NCBI RefSeq assembly: GCF_000359125.1
Contig: NZ_CAAF010000066.1
Location: forward strand, 22,857-86,856
Reading direction: 5' to 3'
Length of the DNA stretch: 64,000 bases
From: Mesorhizobium sp. STM 4661
GTDB taxonomy: Bacteria; Pseudomonadota; Alphaproteobacteria; Rhizobiales; Rhizobiaceae
The number at the start of each line of letters is the position of its first letter. Positions within the stretch are counted from its first letter, which is position 1. A model generated the notes under the pieces. It saw nothing but the letters and a program-made list of their open reading frames with translations, was not told the DNA's origin and did not search any database. Positions 15,939 through 23,254 of the stretch are shown here, in pieces. The position numbers were made by a program, and so were the translations under genes.

Positions 15939-17741
15939 ATGCTCGACAAGGCCCTAAACACGAAACTGTCAGACCTGCTCGACCGGTTCGGCGCAGCACT
16001 TGCCGCCGGCGATATCGACAGCGCGGTCGGATGCTTTCAGGAAGACTGTTACTGGCGCGATCTCGTCACCTTCACCTGGAACATCAAGACCATGGAAGGC
16101 CGCGACCAGGTGCGCGACATGCTGATCAGCCAGTTGGCAAGGACAAAGCCCTCGAACTGGGCGATCGCCAAGGGCGAGGATGCGAGCGAAAGCGACGGGC
16201 TGCTGGAGGGCTGGATCAGCTTCGAGACGGAGGTGGCGCGCGGCTTCGGTCACATCAGGCTGAAGGATGGAAAGATCTGGACGCTTTTGACAACCATGGT
16301 CGAGTTGAAGGGCCACGAGGAGCCGGCCGGCTTCGCCCGGCCGATGGGCGCCAAGCATGGCCACGGCAAGAACCGGCCAACCTGGAAGGAGGAGCGCGAG
16401 AAGGAAGCCGCCGAACTCGGTTTCAAGACGCAGCCCCACACGCTGATCATCGGCGGCGGCCAGGGCGGCATCGCGCTCGGCGCGCGGCTGCGGCAGCTCG
16501 GCGTGCCGACCATCATCGTCGAGAAGAACGAGCGCGCCGGCGATTCATGGCGCAAGCGCTACAAGTCGCTCTGCCTGCACGACCCGGTCTGGTACGACCA
16601 TCTCCCCTATATCGACTTTCCCAGGAACTGGCCGGTCTTCTCGCCCAAGGACAAGATCGGCGACTGGCTGGAAATGTACACCAAGGTCATGGAGCTGAAT
16701 TACTGGTCCTCCACGGAAGCCAGGAGCGCCACCTATGACGACAAGAAGAAGGAATGGAGCGTCGTCGTTCATCGCGACGGCAAGGACATCACCCTGAAGC
16801 CGAAGCAACTGGTGCTGGCCACGGGACAATCCGGCAAGGCCAACATGCCGAAATTCAAGGGCATGGACAGCTTCAAGGGTGATCAGCACCATTCCTCGAA
16901 GCACCCCGGCCCCGATGCCTATGCCGGCAAACGCGCCGTGGTCATCGGCTCGAACAATTCCGCCCACGACATCGCCGCAGCCCTTTGGGAAGCCGGCGCC
17001 GACGTCACCATGGTGCAGCGCTCGACCACGCATATCTCCAGATCCGACACGCTGATGGAAATCGGACTGGGTTCGCTCTACTCGGAAAAAGCCGTGCAAG
17101 GCGGCATGACGACAGCCAAGGCCGACCTCGTCTTTGCCTCCCTGCCCTACAAGATCCTGCACGAATTCCAGATTCCGGCTTACGCCGCGATGAAGAAGCG
17201 CGATGCCGAGTTCTACAAGGGTCTGGCGAAGGCCGGCTTCATGCTCGACTGGGGCGATGACGATTCCGGCCTGTTCATGAAATATCTCAGGCGCGGCTCG
17301 GGCTACTATATCGACGTCGGCGCGTCCGACCTGATCATCGACGGATCGATCAAGCTGAAAAGCGGCGTCGAGGTGAAGGAGATCAAGGAGCATTCGGTCC
17401 TGCTCGGTGACGGATCGGAACTGCAGGCGGACCTCATCGTCTACGCCACCGGCTACGGCTCGATGAATGGCTGGGCGGCCGACCTGATCTCCCGAGAGGT
17501 CGCCGACAAGGTTGGGAAATGCTGGGGCCTCGGCTCGAACACCACCAAGGATCCCGGCCCCTGGGAAGGCGAATTGCGCAACATGTGGAAGCCGACGCAG
17601 CAGGAGGCGCTCTGGTTCCACGGCGGCAACCTGCACCAGTCACGCCATTATTCGCAGTTCCTGTCGCTGCAGTTGAAGGCGCGGCACGAAGGCATCGAAA
17701 CACCCGTCTACGGGCTGCAGCAGGTGCATCACAAAGATTAG
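15939..17741 (+). CDS. Flavin-containing monooxygenase with N-terminal SnoaL-like domain
   Basis: 600 residues; GGGAGG lies 7 nt before this ATG. Residues 1 to about 150 resemble an NTF2/SnoaL-like fold (SVGCFQEDCYWRDLVTFTWN, then MEGRDQVRDML). The remainder is a class B flavoprotein monooxygenase: FAD Rossmann motif GGGQGG at 172-177, the YLPYIDFP-type region, an NADPH Rossmann stretch VVIGSNNSAHDIAAALWEAGADV, and a late IVYATGYGSMNGW. It would oxygenate a carbonyl, sulfur or nitrogen compound using NADPH. Gene and context do not identify the substrate. It is a single-gene unit convergent with the DUF1269 gene. Confidence 0.85.
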   Translation: MLDKALNTKLSDLLDRFGAALAAGDIDSAVGCFQEDCYWRDLVTFTWNIKTMEGRDQVRDMLISQLARTKPSNWAIAKGEDASESDGLLEGWISFETEVARGFGHIRLKDGKIWTLLTTMVELKGHEEPAGFARPMGAKHGHGKNRPTWKEEREKEAAELGFKTQPHTLIIGGGQGGIALGARLRQLGVPTIIVEKNERAGDSWRKRYKSLCLHDPVWYDHLPYIDFPRNWPVFSPKDKIGDWLEMYTKVMELNYWSSTEARSATYDDKKKEWSVVVHRDGKDITLKPKQLVLATGQSGKANMPKFKGMDSFKGDQHHSSKHPGPDAYAGKRAVVIGSNNSAHDIAAALWEAGADVTMVQRSTTHISRSDTLMEIGLGSLYSEKAVQGGMTTAKADLVFASLPYKILHEFQIPAYAAMKKRDAEFYKGLAKAGFMLDWGDDDSGLFMKYLRRGSGYYIDVGASDLIIDGSIKLKSGVEVKEIKEHSVLLGDGSELQADLIVYATGYGSMNGWAADLISREVADKVGKCWGLGSNTTKDPGPWEGELRNMWKPTQQEALWFHGGNLHQSRHYSQFLSLQLKARHEGIETPVYGLQQVHHKD

Positions 17742-17759
17742 CAGGCGGGATAGTGCATA

Positions 17760-17791
17760 GAGGGAGGTGCGGCGAATGCCGCGCCTCCCTC
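17760..17791. terminator. Bidirectional terminator between the monooxygenase and DUF1269 genes
   Basis: GAGGGAGG (17760-17767) pairs exactly with CCTCCCTC (17784-17791), and the inner GCG/CGC bases extend the stem. It sits in the 55-bp convergent gap between the monooxygenase stop and the end of the DUF1269 gene. Confidence 0.7.
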
Positions 17792-17796
17792 TGTCG

Positions 17797-18321
17797 TCAG
17801 GCGGCAGGTGCGGCGGGCGCGGACACCGGCTGGCTCTGTGTGGCTGCCAGCGCGTCACGCAGGGCCTGCTCCTTGGTATGGTCGAGCGATGTTTTCAGCA
17901 CGGTGCCGCCCGATCCCTTCATATCCTCGAGTACCTTGTCGGCTGTCATCTTGCGGACCAGCACGAAGAGTGCCGCGTTGCCGGGCTGAAGGCTCGACCC
18001 GAGATCCTTCATGAACTTGTCGTTGATGCCGAAATCGCTCAGCGCGCCGCCAAGTGCGCCCGAGGCCGCGCCAACCGCCGCCCCTACGACCGGCATCAGG
18101 AAGATCATCCCGACGAGCAGCCCCCAGAAGCTGCCGGAGACTGCTCCAGCGGCGGTTGGGTTGAAGAGTTGATTGAGCTTGACGTCGCCGCTCTCCTGCT
18201 TCACGGCGATCACCGCATCGCTGAGTTCGATCAGGTATTCCTTCTGCAATTCGAACAGCCGCTTGCGCACCTTTTCCGCTTTGGCTTCGGTCGGATAGAC
18301 GATGGCGATCAAATCGGACAT
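17797..18321 (-). CDS. DUF1269 family membrane-associated protein
   Basis: 174 residues. The start MSDLIAIVYPTEAKAEKVRKRL and the Gly-rich central hydrophobic segment (FWGLLVGMIFLMPVVGAAVG, then AASGALGGALSDFGI) are typical of DUF1269 proteins. The central region (about residues 63-95) can form a hairpin in or on the membrane. The C-terminus is Ala/Pro-rich. The family's role is unknown; members are often linked to stress or envelope functions. It is a single gene with 308 bp of mostly featureless sequence upstream. Confidence 0.85.
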   Translation of the reverse strand: MSDLIAIVYPTEAKAEKVRKRLFELQKEYLIELSDAVIAVKQESGDVKLNQLFNPTAAGAVSGSFWGLLVGMIFLMPVVGAAVGAASGALGGALSDFGINDKFMKDLGSSLQPGNAALFVLVRKMTADKVLEDMKGSGGTVLKTSLDHTKEQALRDALAATQSQPVSAPAAPAA

Positions 18322-18576
18322 GGAATAGCTCCTTGTTGGCTTGCAAATGCTCGGCAGGTCCGCCTCATGCTACGAAATCTTCGTGACAGCTATTGTTTGC
18401 TTCGCGTCGCTCAAACGGCGAGGCGCGCCCGGGCATCTTCGGACGGCCACAGGCAGGCACCGCGAGAGGCCGAAAGATACTCGAACCAGTACTTGACTGT
18501 CTATCTGCCCGGCGATGCCATTCGAGACACGAGCGTACCGGTCAGCGACTGCGACCTGACATCGGCACATCCGTGC

Positions 18577-18607
18577 AGCCCGCGCGACGTTTTCCGCCGC
18601 GCGGGCT
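18577..18607. terminator. Perfect 10-bp hairpin, possible terminator of the phosphonate operon
   Basis: AGCCCGCGCG (18577-18586) and CGCGCGGGCT (18598-18607) form a perfect stem with an 11-nt loop, 22 bp beyond the last gene of the minus-strand operon. No T-run follows on that strand, so termination is not certain. It is the only clear feature I see in the 308-bp gap 18322-18629. Confidence 0.45.
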
Positions 18608-18629
18608 CTTCCATTTCAGGCCCTGAACA

Positions 18630-18905
18630 TCACGCCCCTCGCCTTGGCCCAGCGCTCGAGATCTTGCGCTCCTCCAGCGAGGCGAGGCGATTGCCGAAAC
18701 CGCGCACCTGCACCGCACGGTTTTGCGGATCGAGCTCGATCATGTGCTCGGCATCGATGGGTTCGAGCGAGCCGACAGCGGCGCTAGGCCCGCTGTGGAA
18801 AATGATCGGCAGGCAGGCGATAGCGCGCGTGACGGGCAGGCGCTCGCGGCAGCCATCCGGCCGGTATGCAGCTACTGCATTTTCGCCGTCGAAGCAGAAA
18901 CACAT
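18630..18905 (-). CDS. Small uncharacterised protein, third gene of the tmp-like operon
   Basis: 91 residues with no family I recognise. GGGGAGGAG lies 7 nt before its ATG, a very strong ribosome site, and the gene begins 30 bp after the tmpB stop in the same direction, so it is probably real and co-transcribed. The start MCFCFDGENAVAAYRP has two cysteines; the second half PIDAEHMIELDPQNRAVQVR and GFGNRLASLEERK looks folded and helical. It might bind metal or serve the phosphonate pathway, but nothing in the sequence shows this. Confidence 0.5.
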   Translation of the reverse strand: MCFCFDGENAVAAYRPDGCRERLPVTRAIACLPIIFHSGPSAAVGSLEPIDAEHMIELDPQNRAVQVRGFGNRLASLEERKISSAGPRRGA

Positions 18906-18935
18906 GGGCTGTCTCCTCCCCGGTGATGGGCTGCG

Positions 18936-19520
18936 TCAGGCGCCATCGCGAAACTCGCGAACGACCCGCTGCAGAAGCGGTACATAATCGCGGAACGCCC
19001 GCGTCTTCATATTGGCAATCTTGCCGCCTTCGTCCCAGATGCGAACCCGCACTGCTTCCTCGTGGAACTGGTTCTTGCGGAATTCGGCGACTTCATCGGC
19101 GCTCATGGGGCCGCCTTGCAACGACAGCGTATGCACCGATGCTTCCGAAAGCCGGGAGAAATAGGTCGGGTCGGTAGCGCATAGATATCGCTTGGCCGAG
19201 ACGTGCAGCCTGACGCATTCGACGATAACCGGCGGAAAGAACGGCGCCAGCACTTCGCCGCCGGCCTCGTCATGGTGTTTGTCCTCGACATCGTCGGGCG
19301 AGTAGGTGCCGAATTCGCTGGTGTAATGGCCGATGTCGTGCAGCAGCGCCGCCGCCACCAGCACATCGGGCGCACCGTCTTGCTCGGCCAACCAGGCCCC
19401 CTGCAGCATATGCTCCGACATCGTCACCGGTTCGCCGAGGTAGGATTCGGCGCCCCGCCGCTCGAAGATGTCGGCTATGAACTCGACGATGTTGTCCGCG
19501 TTCAGGTCCTGGGCGCTCAT
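18936..19520 (-). CDS. tmpB: HD-domain mixed-valent diiron oxygenase, TmpB/PhnZ-like
   Basis: 194 residues from the ATG overlapping the tmpA stop. It has the HD-oxygenase ligand set: His37 (SEHMLQ), His61-Asp62 (LLHDIGHYTSEFG), His82/83 (DKHHDEAGG), His106 (VRLHVSAKRYL) and a late Asp in RIWDEGGK. Tyr27 and Glu30 (YLGE) match the flexible Tyr-x-x-Glu loop described for PhnZ and TmpB. The known TmpB reaction cleaves (R)-1-hydroxy-2-(trimethylammonio)ethylphosphonate to glycine betaine and phosphate. Pairing with a gamma-butyrobetaine hydroxylase-like gene, as in tmpAB, supports this over the aminoethylphosphonate enzyme PhnZ. An alternative is another phosphonate or sulfonate substrate. Confidence 0.75.
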   Translation of the reverse strand: MSAQDLNADNIVEFIADIFERRGAESYLGEPVTMSEHMLQGAWLAEQDGAPDVLVAAALLHDIGHYTSEFGTYSPDDVEDKHHDEAGGEVLAPFFPPVIVECVRLHVSAKRYLCATDPTYFSRLSEASVHTLSLQGGPMSADEVAEFRKNQFHEEAVRVRIWDEGGKIANMKTRAFRDYVPLLQRVVREFRDGA

Positions 19521-20668
19521 TCCGCCGCCTCCTTGAAACCGTGTTCGATCGCCGCAAGCGTCGACAGCAGGCCGTCCTTGTCGGCGTAGCAGCCTTGCAG
19601 CCAGCGCGTGCCGGTGCCGGAAAACGCCTTTCGCGCATGCATGACGCGGGTGTTGTCGACGATGAAGGACTGCCCGGCTTCTAGCTTGAACGTCACCTCG
19701 AAACGGGGATCCTCGATCAGTTCGGCGAAACGGCGATAGGCCGCGTAGTAGGCTTCCATGTCGGCGAACGGCACATCGACGGTCGGCGCCAGCGAGCGGT
19801 TGTTGAAGCGGATACAGATCAGTTCGCCATCGGGCCCAAGCTCGATCATCGGCCGTTTCGCCTGCAGCCGCACGCCCGACGAACCGGCATATTCGAAGCG
19901 GGCCGGACATGAGCTCAACAGGCGAAACCCTTCCGGATTCTCAGCCTGCAGAGCGGTCGCAACAGCAAAGCCGTCGACGACACTGGACTCGCCGCCCTCT
20001 ACCGTATTCTCGATGCAGGCCAGGATCTGCAATGTCGGCACCGGATCGCGATAGGGATTGTCGGTATGCGCCTGCAGGCCGAGATTGGTGTAGGCGAGAT
20101 TGTTCGGATTGACCTCCGCGCGCACTTCGAACCAGCGGCCGTAATTGGTCTCCCTGATATAACCGAACAGTTCGGAAACCTTGCAAAGCGCGCCGGATTC
20201 GGTCGGCAGCCCGTCCATCACGGCAAAGCCGTAGGCCTTGACCGCCGATAGCCATTGCCGCAGGACAGCGCGGTCGCGGCTGGCCGCGGCGTAGTTGGCG
20301 CGCGGCACCGAATTTTGCATCGTGGCCTTGGTCCAGCGTACGGTTTCCTCGCCGGTCCAGCCGGGTTGACGGGCCGCGTCGCCATCATAAGCGTTGGCGC
20401 TCAGCCATGCCGCGGGGAAGCTGACTGTTTTCTGCTCGGGCGCGAAGCTGACCTCAAGGGCATCGTCCTTGATCGACGCCGCGTCGATCTTCGTAGCGGC
20501 CGGAATGTCGAGGATGGTAATGAGTCGCTGGCCGTTGCCGGCGCTGCGCGTCTTGTCGTCGAGCGCGTTGTCGCGCAACCATATTGCGTGAAAGCGGGTG
20601 CGCGTCCCGTCCTTCCAGCCAAGTTCGATCGTTCGTCCCTCGTCGCCGATCACCGCTTTCGTCAGCAT
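19517..20668 (-). CDS. tmpA: Fe(II)/2-oxoglutarate dioxygenase, TmpA-like (gamma-butyrobetaine hydroxylase fold)
   Basis: 383 residues from the ATG at 20668; a TTG at 20677 is in frame but GGAG fits the ATG as well. An N-terminal small domain (about 1-95, RTIELGWKDGTRTRFHAIWL then LRDNALDDKTR, as in gamma-butyrobetaine hydroxylases) precedes the TauD-like domain with iron ligands His and Asp in LQAHTDNPYRDP and the distal His in VDNTRVMHARKAF, plus the 2-oxoglutarate Arg in GTGTRWLQG. TmpA hydroxylates 2-(trimethylammonio)ethylphosphonate, which TmpB then cleaves. It shares an ATGA overlap with tmpB and is divergent from a LysR gene. Without the HD partner it would be called a gamma-butyrobetaine hydroxylase. 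Confidence 0.75.
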   Translation of the reverse strand: MLTKAVIGDEGRTIELGWKDGTRTRFHAIWLRDNALDDKTRSAGNGQRLITILDIPAATKIDAASIKDDALEVSFAPEQKTVSFPAAWLSANAYDGDAARQPGWTGEETVRWTKATMQNSVPRANYAAASRDRAVLRQWLSAVKAYGFAVMDGLPTESGALCKVSELFGYIRETNYGRWFEVRAEVNPNNLAYTNLGLQAHTDNPYRDPVPTLQILACIENTVEGGESSVVDGFAVATALQAENPEGFRLLSSCPARFEYAGSSGVRLQAKRPMIELGPDGELICIRFNNRSLAPTVDVPFADMEAYYAAYRRFAELIEDPRFEVTFKLEAGQSFIVDNTRVMHARKAFSGTGTRWLQGCYADKDGLLSTLAAIEHGFKEAAE

Positions 20669-20721
20669 GCCCAACAAGCTCCAGTCGTTGCTTCTGCTTG
20701 CATGCTGACGGCTTCTTAGGC

Positions 20722-20735
20722 ATAACTCAAATTAT
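20722..20735. promoter_or_regulatory. Candidate LysR operator in the tmpA-LysR divergent region
   Basis: ATAACTCAAATTAT has a T-N11-A-like dyad (ATAA...TTAT) and lies in the 97-bp gap between the divergent tmpA-like and LysR genes, 31 bp before the LysR start. The surrounding 40 bp are AT-rich, as expected of a shared promoter region. The assignment is inferred from position and symmetry only. Confidence 0.35.
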
Positions 20736-20765
20736 CATTTTAGGACCAAAGGGCATAAAATTTTA

Positions 20766-21653
20766 ATGGCTCAAAAAGCCGGCCGGAGCATGCCTCCTCT
20801 CGATTGGCTGCGCAGTTTTGAAGCCGCTGCGCGGCTGTCGAACTTCACGGCCGCCGCAGTCGAGCTCGGCCTGACGCAAGCGGCGGTCAGCCAGCATATC
20901 CGCTTTCTCGAGGAACGGTTGAAGATCAGGCTGTTCTCACGCCTTGCCCGTGGTGTGGCACTTTCGCCGGAAGGCGCCGCCTATCTTCCCCATATCCAGT
21001 CTGCATTTGCCACCATCGGCAACAGCACCACGGAACTGTTCGAGCCCCGCGCCATCCAGACCGTGACCATTCGAGCGCCAATCTCCTTTGTCCTGCTGGT
21101 GCTCGTGCCCGCATTGCCCGATCTTGCGAGAACCCTGCCGCGGATCCAGCTTGATGTGGTGACGATCCATCGCCCGACGGATTACGACCAGAGCGGCTCG
21201 GTGCTCGATATTCGCTTCGGAAACGGCGCATTTCCCGGGCGAGAAGCCGACAGGCTGACTGTCGAGCGGCTGGTGCCGGTGGCTTCCCCGGCCTTGGCCG
21301 GCAACGCCGATTGGACTTCCCTGCCGCTGCTTCTGGTCGCCGGAGCGCGTGAAATGTGGGCGGAATGGTTCATTGCCGCCGGCACGCCGGGACACCCCAT
21401 GCGGTCGCATCGCTTCGACAGTTTCGTGGCCGCCATGGAGGCTGCCAAGGCGGGCGCTGGCGTGCTGCTGGGGTCGCGGCCGATGATCGATGCCGCGCTC
21501 GCCAACAAGCATCTGGTGACGCTTTCCGACTTCGAACTTTCGAGCAGCTTTGGGCACTTCCTGACACGGGCGTCGGCCGCGCCACTGACGCGGCCCGAGC
21601 AAGACGTCCGCCAATGGCTTCTGTCTCGTCTCACCAAAATGGCGTCGACGTGA
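20766..21653 (+). CDS. LysR-family regulator next to the tmpAB-like operon
   Basis: 295 residues. The N-terminal winged helix-turn-helix is plain: LDWLRSFEAAARLSNFTAAA and LGLTQAAVSQHIRFLEERL. The effector domain (about 95-290) follows the GcvA-like branch, with PALPDLARTLPRIQLDV and GAGVLLGSRPMIDAAL. It is divergent from the dioxygenase/HD-oxygenase operon with only 97 bp between, so it most likely controls that operon in response to the phosphonate or glycine betaine (inference). A LysR gene accompanies tmpAB in the published system. Confidence 0.85.
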   Translation: MAQKAGRSMPPLDWLRSFEAAARLSNFTAAAVELGLTQAAVSQHIRFLEERLKIRLFSRLARGVALSPEGAAYLPHIQSAFATIGNSTTELFEPRAIQTVTIRAPISFVLLVLVPALPDLARTLPRIQLDVVTIHRPTDYDQSGSVLDIRFGNGAFPGREADRLTVERLVPVASPALAGNADWTSLPLLLVAGAREMWAEWFIAAGTPGHPMRSHRFDSFVAAMEAAKAGAGVLLGSRPMIDAALANKHLVTLSDFELSSSFGHFLTRASAAPLTRPEQDVRQWLLSRLTKMAST

Positions 21654-21655
21654 CG

Positions 21656-22183
21656 TCAGCGAAACTGGCCGATGCGCTTCCAGTAGATGAGCGTACCGGT
21701 CAGCCCGCCATGCGGCTTCAGCGCATAGTCGGGTATCTCGCCGGCCAGGGTGAAGCCCAGCCTCTCATAGAGACCCGATGCCCCCTCCTCGGTCGCCGTG
21801 TCCAGCACCAGCAGGGTGCGGCCCTTTTCGACGGCAAGGTTCTCGGCGGCCCGCATCAGGCGGGTCGCCACGCCCTTGCCGCGATGCTCGACGCGGGTCA
21901 TCAGCTTGGCGATCTCGGCCCGGTGCGGCTGGTTGGGAGGGCAGTCGAGCAGCAAGGTGACGGTGCCGACCAGCACTTCGCCGTCCCATGCGCCGAGCAC
22001 TGCTCTTTCGCCTCTTGCCGCCGAGGCAAGCGACTTCGCCCAGAAGGCGCCGGCAGCTTCCTGCGACAGCGGGTGCATGAAACTGACCGATCCGCCGGCC
22101 GCGATCGTCTCGATCAGCAGGCTGACCAGCATTGCATGCGTTCCCGCGGCCTGGGTCAGAGCCTTGATTTCGATGGAGTTCAT
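21656..22183 (-). CDS. GNAT-family N-acetyltransferase
   Basis: 175 residues from the ATG at 22183, preceded by AAAGGA 10 nt upstream. The acetyl-CoA loop is seen in LMTRVEHRGKGVATRLMRAA, and the last strands in LLVLDTATEEGASGLYERLGF. The gene follows a 102-residue hypothetical protein and an XRE-cupin regulator in the same direction; that trio suggests a small amine-detoxifying or substrate-acetylating unit (inference). Its 3' end nearly touches the convergent LysR gene (2 bp). The substrate is unknown. Confidence 0.85.
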   Translation of the reverse strand: MNSIEIKALTQAAGTHAMLVSLLIETIAAGGSVSFMHPLSQEAAGAFWAKSLASAARGERAVLGAWDGEVLVGTVTLLLDCPPNQPHRAEIAKLMTRVEHRGKGVATRLMRAAENLAVEKGRTLLVLDTATEEGASGLYERLGFTLAGEIPDYALKPHGGLTGTLIYWKRIGQFR

Positions 22184-22238
22184 GCGTGCGATGTCCTTTG
22201 ATTGCGATGGAGCGATCGGCGTGATCCAGATGCTGCCG

Positions 22239-22547
22239 TCAATCCAGACGACTGACCCGGCGTCGCTTTCGTGTTGCCTTGATCGCGGCAATGCGATCGG
22301 TGTCCTTTGGCTGCAGATGCAGCCCGCGTTCCAGGATTTCGAGCGTATATTCCTCATAGGTCAGGCCCAGCCGCTCGGCCTTGTCCATCCGCATCAGCAT
22401 CACGTCGCGGCTCGGCGCCTTCCACGCCTTGGCATGCGCGGCCTGCCAGGCAAGGAAGATATAAGGGTCGCCCTTGCCCCATGGTGGCCCCTTGTAGTCG
22501 TCGAGCGGCGGCCCCCCATTGTCGGAGCGTTTGGGACGGCGTGCCAT
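22239..22547 (-). CDS. Conserved hypothetical protein, 102 residues
   Basis: No family is recognised. The start MARRPKRSDNGGPPLDDYKG is basic and flexible; the middle (YIFLAWQAAHAKAWKAPSRD then VMLMRMDKAERLGLTYEEYT) is helical, and the end RAATRKRRR-type stretch is basic. It lies 4 bp downstream of the XRE-cupin gene and 55 bp upstream of the GNAT gene, so it is probably in one operon with them. Its clear codon bias and intact frame favour a real protein. Confidence 0.65.
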   Translation of the reverse strand: MARRPKRSDNGGPPLDDYKGPPWGKGDPYIFLAWQAAHAKAWKAPSRDVMLMRMDKAERLGLTYEEYTLEILERGLHLQPKDTDRIAAIKATRKRRRVSRLD

Positions 22548-22551
22548 GCGT

Positions 22552-23118
22552 TCAGCCTCTCACCAGCGCGACCAGATAATCGGCGGCATCCGGTCCCGGA
22601 GCGTGGAAGGTGCAATCCGAAGGCGCGCCTAGCGCCAGGCAGTCGCCGGGATCGAGACTGTGCACGACATCGCCTTCGGTGAATTCCAGCAGTCCGGAAA
22701 TCAGCCAGATCTGCTGCCTGATGAAGGCATAGGACGCTGCCGGAAAGCTCACCTTGGCTCCTGCAGGCAATTGGACCCGGATCAGTTCGAGCGGCATGTC
22801 CGAGACCGGCGAAAGATGTCGCCTGATATAGCCTGTGGCCGGATCGCGCCACGCCGGCTGATCGCTTTCGCGAAGCAGCCCGCCGCCTTGCAGCTCTGCC
22901 CGCGCGATCAGGGTGGAAAGCGTCATGCCGAAGGCCGCCGCGATGCGCACGAGAAGTGCCGCGGTCGGGCTCGTCTTGCCGTGCTCCATCGTGCTCAGCA
23001 TGGCTTTCGACACATCCGACCGGTCGGCGAGTTCCGTCAGGGACCAGCCTCGCATGATCCTTTCCGAGCGTATCCGCCTGCCGATGGTCGAAGAGATATC
23101 ATTCGCTATATCATTCAT
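22552..23118 (-). CDS. XRE-family regulator with C-terminal cupin domain
   Basis: 188 residues from the ATG at 23118 (MNDIANDISSTIGRRI). The helix-turn-helix is IRSERIMRGWSLTELADRSD followed by VSKAMLSTMEHGKTSPT (about 12-65). The C-terminal half is a cupin (about 110-188: VQLPAGAKVSFPAASYAF, LEFTEGDVVHSLDPGDCLAL). Such regulators often sense small amines or amino acids and repress a neighbouring enzyme gene. It heads the small operon with the hypothetical and GNAT genes and is divergent from the HerA-type gene. The divergent gap 23119-23254 probably holds both promoters. Confidence 0.9.
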   Translation of the reverse strand: MNDIANDISSTIGRRIRSERIMRGWSLTELADRSDVSKAMLSTMEHGKTSPTAALLVRIAAAFGMTLSTLIARAELQGGGLLRESDQPAWRDPATGYIRRHLSPVSDMPLELIRVQLPAGAKVSFPAASYAFIRQQIWLISGLLEFTEGDVVHSLDPGDCLALGAPSDCTFHAPGPDAADYLVALVRG

Positions 23119-23254
23119 TCGTTCAACATATCGAATTATCTGAATCGAGCAAAGGGCAGTTCGATTCAATTTTCACGAATGGCTTAAGGCCCGCTGCACC
23201 ATCCGGCCTCACCCCACCTTAACCTCGTCGCCGTAAGGTCGATTTCCTGGGGAA

